The notes beneath the pieces were generated by a model. The model worked only from the letters and a program-made list of their open reading frames with translations. It searched no databases and was not told the origin of the DNA. Shown in pieces: positions 62,694 to 64,000 of a stretch of 64,000 nt of DNA. Every line of letters starts with the position of its first letter. The stretch's first letter is position 1. Location of the stretch: NCBI GenBank assembly GCA_964440915.1, contig CAYTTV010000018.1:1-64000 (forward strand). The letters are read 5' to 3'. Source of the DNA: CAMPJM01 sp964440915. GTDB taxonomy: Bacteria > Bacteroidota > Bacteroidia > Cytophagales > Cyclobacteriaceae. The position numbers and the translations under genes were made by a program.

Positions 62694-64000
62694 CTAATAT
62701 ATTGGTGGAAAAGATGTAGGATCACTTTCCGCCATTAGAGCATAGACGGTATCAAAAACCTCCTCTATGTTGGGCTTTGAGAAGTAATCTCCGTCTGAAC
62801 CATAGGCAGGTCGATGCGCTTTGGCAGAAATTGTGATGGGTTGTGAATCAAGATGAAAATAGGCACCTTGGCCTTCTATCACCTGCTGCATCATATAGGC
62901 AGAGGCCCCACCCGGCACATCTTCATCGGCAAATATTGCTCTGTTTGTTTTCTTGATCGATTCAGCGATACGGTTATGAACGTCAAATGGCAACAATGTC
63001 TGCGCGTCAATTACCTCACAGCTAATCCCTACTTTGCTAAGCTCTTCAGCGGCCTCCATCACGATCCTGCACATCGATCCATACGTGACGATCGTTACAT
63101 CTTCGCCAGATCTGAGTATTTCCGGCTCTCCTAATGGCACCGTGAACTCTCCTATATTAGAAGGGATCCTTTCCTTCAACCTATAACCATTGAGGCTTTC
63201 CACTATTATAGCCGTATCATCTGATTTAAGCATGGTATTGTACATACCAGCAGCCTGCACCATATTGCGCGGCACAAGTAAGTAAATCCCTCTAAGGCTG
63301 TGAAGTATCATGCCCATAGGCGAACCAGAGTGCCATACCCCTTCCAGTCTATGCCCCCTCGTCCTTATAATGACCGGTGCCTTTTGCCCACCTTTTGTTC
63401 TATATTGAAGACAAGCCAAATCATCTGTGAGCGTTTGCAAAGCATACACAAGATAATCCAGATACTGAATCTCTGCTATTGGCCTCAGGCCTCGTAAGGC
63501 TGTGCCCACTCCCTGACCTATAATCGTCACTTCCCTGATTCCCGTGTCCGTGACCCTGAGCTCACCATACTTTTGCTGTAAACCGGCGAATGCCTGGTTC
63601 ACATCACCGATCTTACCTACATCCTCACCAAAAGCGAAGACTTTCGGATCCCGATTTAAAGCAGCATCAAAACATGCTTGCAGTACTTCTCTCCCATCTA
63701 CAAAGCGCTCCGGCCCTTTATATTCAGGCTTCACTTCTTCGACTCTTAATGCCGCCAAAGAAGACTCACTGTATAGATGTGAGCTATATCTTGCTTCATT
63801 TTCTTCTTTTGCCTTCTGATGCCATTGGAGCAATGCTGCTTTCGCTTCGTGGGTTTCTCCTCTCATCATTCGTAAGGCTTGCTTAACGGCTCTAACAGCA
63901 TCTAGCCTTACAGGGTTTAGCGCATTTTTTAATTCGTCATGGATTTCCAATAGCTTTTTTCTATGGGGAGAAACCATGGCAGCCTGTTTGATTCCTTCAA
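62694..64000 (-). CDS. 2-oxoacid dehydrogenase E1, fused alpha/beta type (C-terminal part; cut by window edge)
   Basis: The reading frame runs off the right edge; 434 codons are visible and the frame stays open beyond the methionine at 63977, so that ATG is not the true start. The visible part begins with a helical linker typical of fused E1 proteins, then the E1-beta domain: FAFGEDVGKIGDVNQAFAGL, VTDTGIREVTIIGQGVG, PIAEIQYLDY, and a transketolase C-terminal domain with VTIVTYGSMCRIVMEAAEEL and VIDAQTLLPFD. It is a thiamine-diphosphate enzyme decarboxylating pyruvate or branched-chain 2-oxoacids. Substrate cannot be fixed. Confidence 0.88.
   Translation of the reverse strand, partial: EGIKQAAMVSPHRKKLLEIHDELKNALNPVRLDAVRAVKQALRMMRGETHEAKAALLQWHQKAKEENEARYSSHLYSESSLAALRVEEVKPEYKGPERFVDGREVLQACFDAALNRDPKVFAFGEDVGKIGDVNQAFAGLQQKYGELRVTDTGIREVTIIGQGVGTALRGLRPIAEIQYLDYLVYALQTLTDDLACLQYRTKGGQKAPVIIRTRGHRLEGVWHSGSPMGMILHSLRGIYLLVPRNMVQAAGMYNTMLKSDDTAIIVESLNGYRLKERIPSNIGEFTVPLGEPEILRSGEDVTIVTYGSMCRIVMEAAEELSKVGISCEVIDAQTLLPFDVHNRIAESIKKTNRAIFADEDVPGGASAYMMQQVIEGQGAYFHLDSQPITISAKAHRPAYGSDGDYFSKPNIEEVFDTVYALMAESDPTSFPPIY

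Noticed and set aside
1..64000. tRNA, rRNA, CRISPR arrays, riboswitches, integrases, transposases
   Set aside because: Looked for by eye in the gaps; none recognised. A covariance-model search would be needed to exclude small RNAs.

Overview
The window looks like a chromosomal segment of a Bacteroidota bacterium, most likely a marine or environmental member of the Cytophagales. This rests on AT-rich intergenic DNA, short gaps, TAnnTTTG-type -7 promoter elements, many small lipoproteins, periplasmic TPR/PAS histidine kinases without adjacent response regulators, a YpdA-type bacillithiol reductase, a LuxE-like acyltransferase and a fused 2-oxoacid dehydrogenase E1. No rRNA, tRNA, CRISPR array, integrase or transposase was found, so this is mostly core chromosome with a decayed, repeat-bearing patch at the left end.

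Layout. 1-1640: one lipoprotein gene, a frameshifted small gene and several palindromic or inverted repeats. 1.6-4.7 kb: a FadL-type outer-membrane channel overlapping a GDSL esterase lipoprotein, closed by a strong terminator. 5-9.1 kb: YpdA, a small membrane protein, an unknown protein, an HDAC-fold deacetylase and a rhomboid protease. 9.1-13 kb: two SDR dehydrogenases and an FAH-family hydrolase divergent from an AraC regulator, resembling part of an oxidative deoxysugar (L-fucose type) pathway. 13-19.5 kb: a long minus-strand run headed by an ArsR regulator with a palindromic operator, containing a sulfur module (TauE/SafE exporter, persulfide dioxygenase-rhodanese fusion, two YeeE/YedE proteins, TlpA) and then OtsB, DUF72 and VOC proteins. 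19.9-26.8 kb: a signalling island rich in TPRs (SpoIIE-type phosphatase, TPR protein, PAS kinase, exported cysteine-rich DnaJ-like protein, TPR lipoprotein). 27-30 kb: DUF3108, dapD, glycosyltransferase. 30.4-33.3 kb: a MntR-type regulator with two palindromic boxes, one inside its own promoter, and an Nramp-UspA fusion. 33.4-37.2 kb: thioredoxin-like protein, penicillin acylase, small membrane protein.

37.4-45.6 kb: a glgX/treX-treZ-treY operon for making trehalose from glycogen, in which TreY is fused to MalQ. 45.9-53 kb: guaA, a TPR plus periplasmic-binding-fold protein, hemL, metG. 53-58.1 kb: two tandem paralogous TPR-PAS histidine kinases. 58.4-64 kb: typA/bipA with terminator, a 40-residue lipoprotein, a LuxE-like acyltransferase, a lipoprotein, and the C-terminal part of a fused 2-oxoacid dehydrogenase E1 that runs off the right edge.

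The regulatory reading is most informative at two points: the MntR-type box overlapping its promoter (with a third related box near 28.15 kb), and the ArsR operator heading the sulfur operon. I did not find a clear, wholly new multi-gene system. The best leads are the exported seven-CxxC DnaJ-like protein in the TPR island, the TreY-MalQ fusion, the MntR-type boxes and the CxxxC-bearing ArsR regulator.
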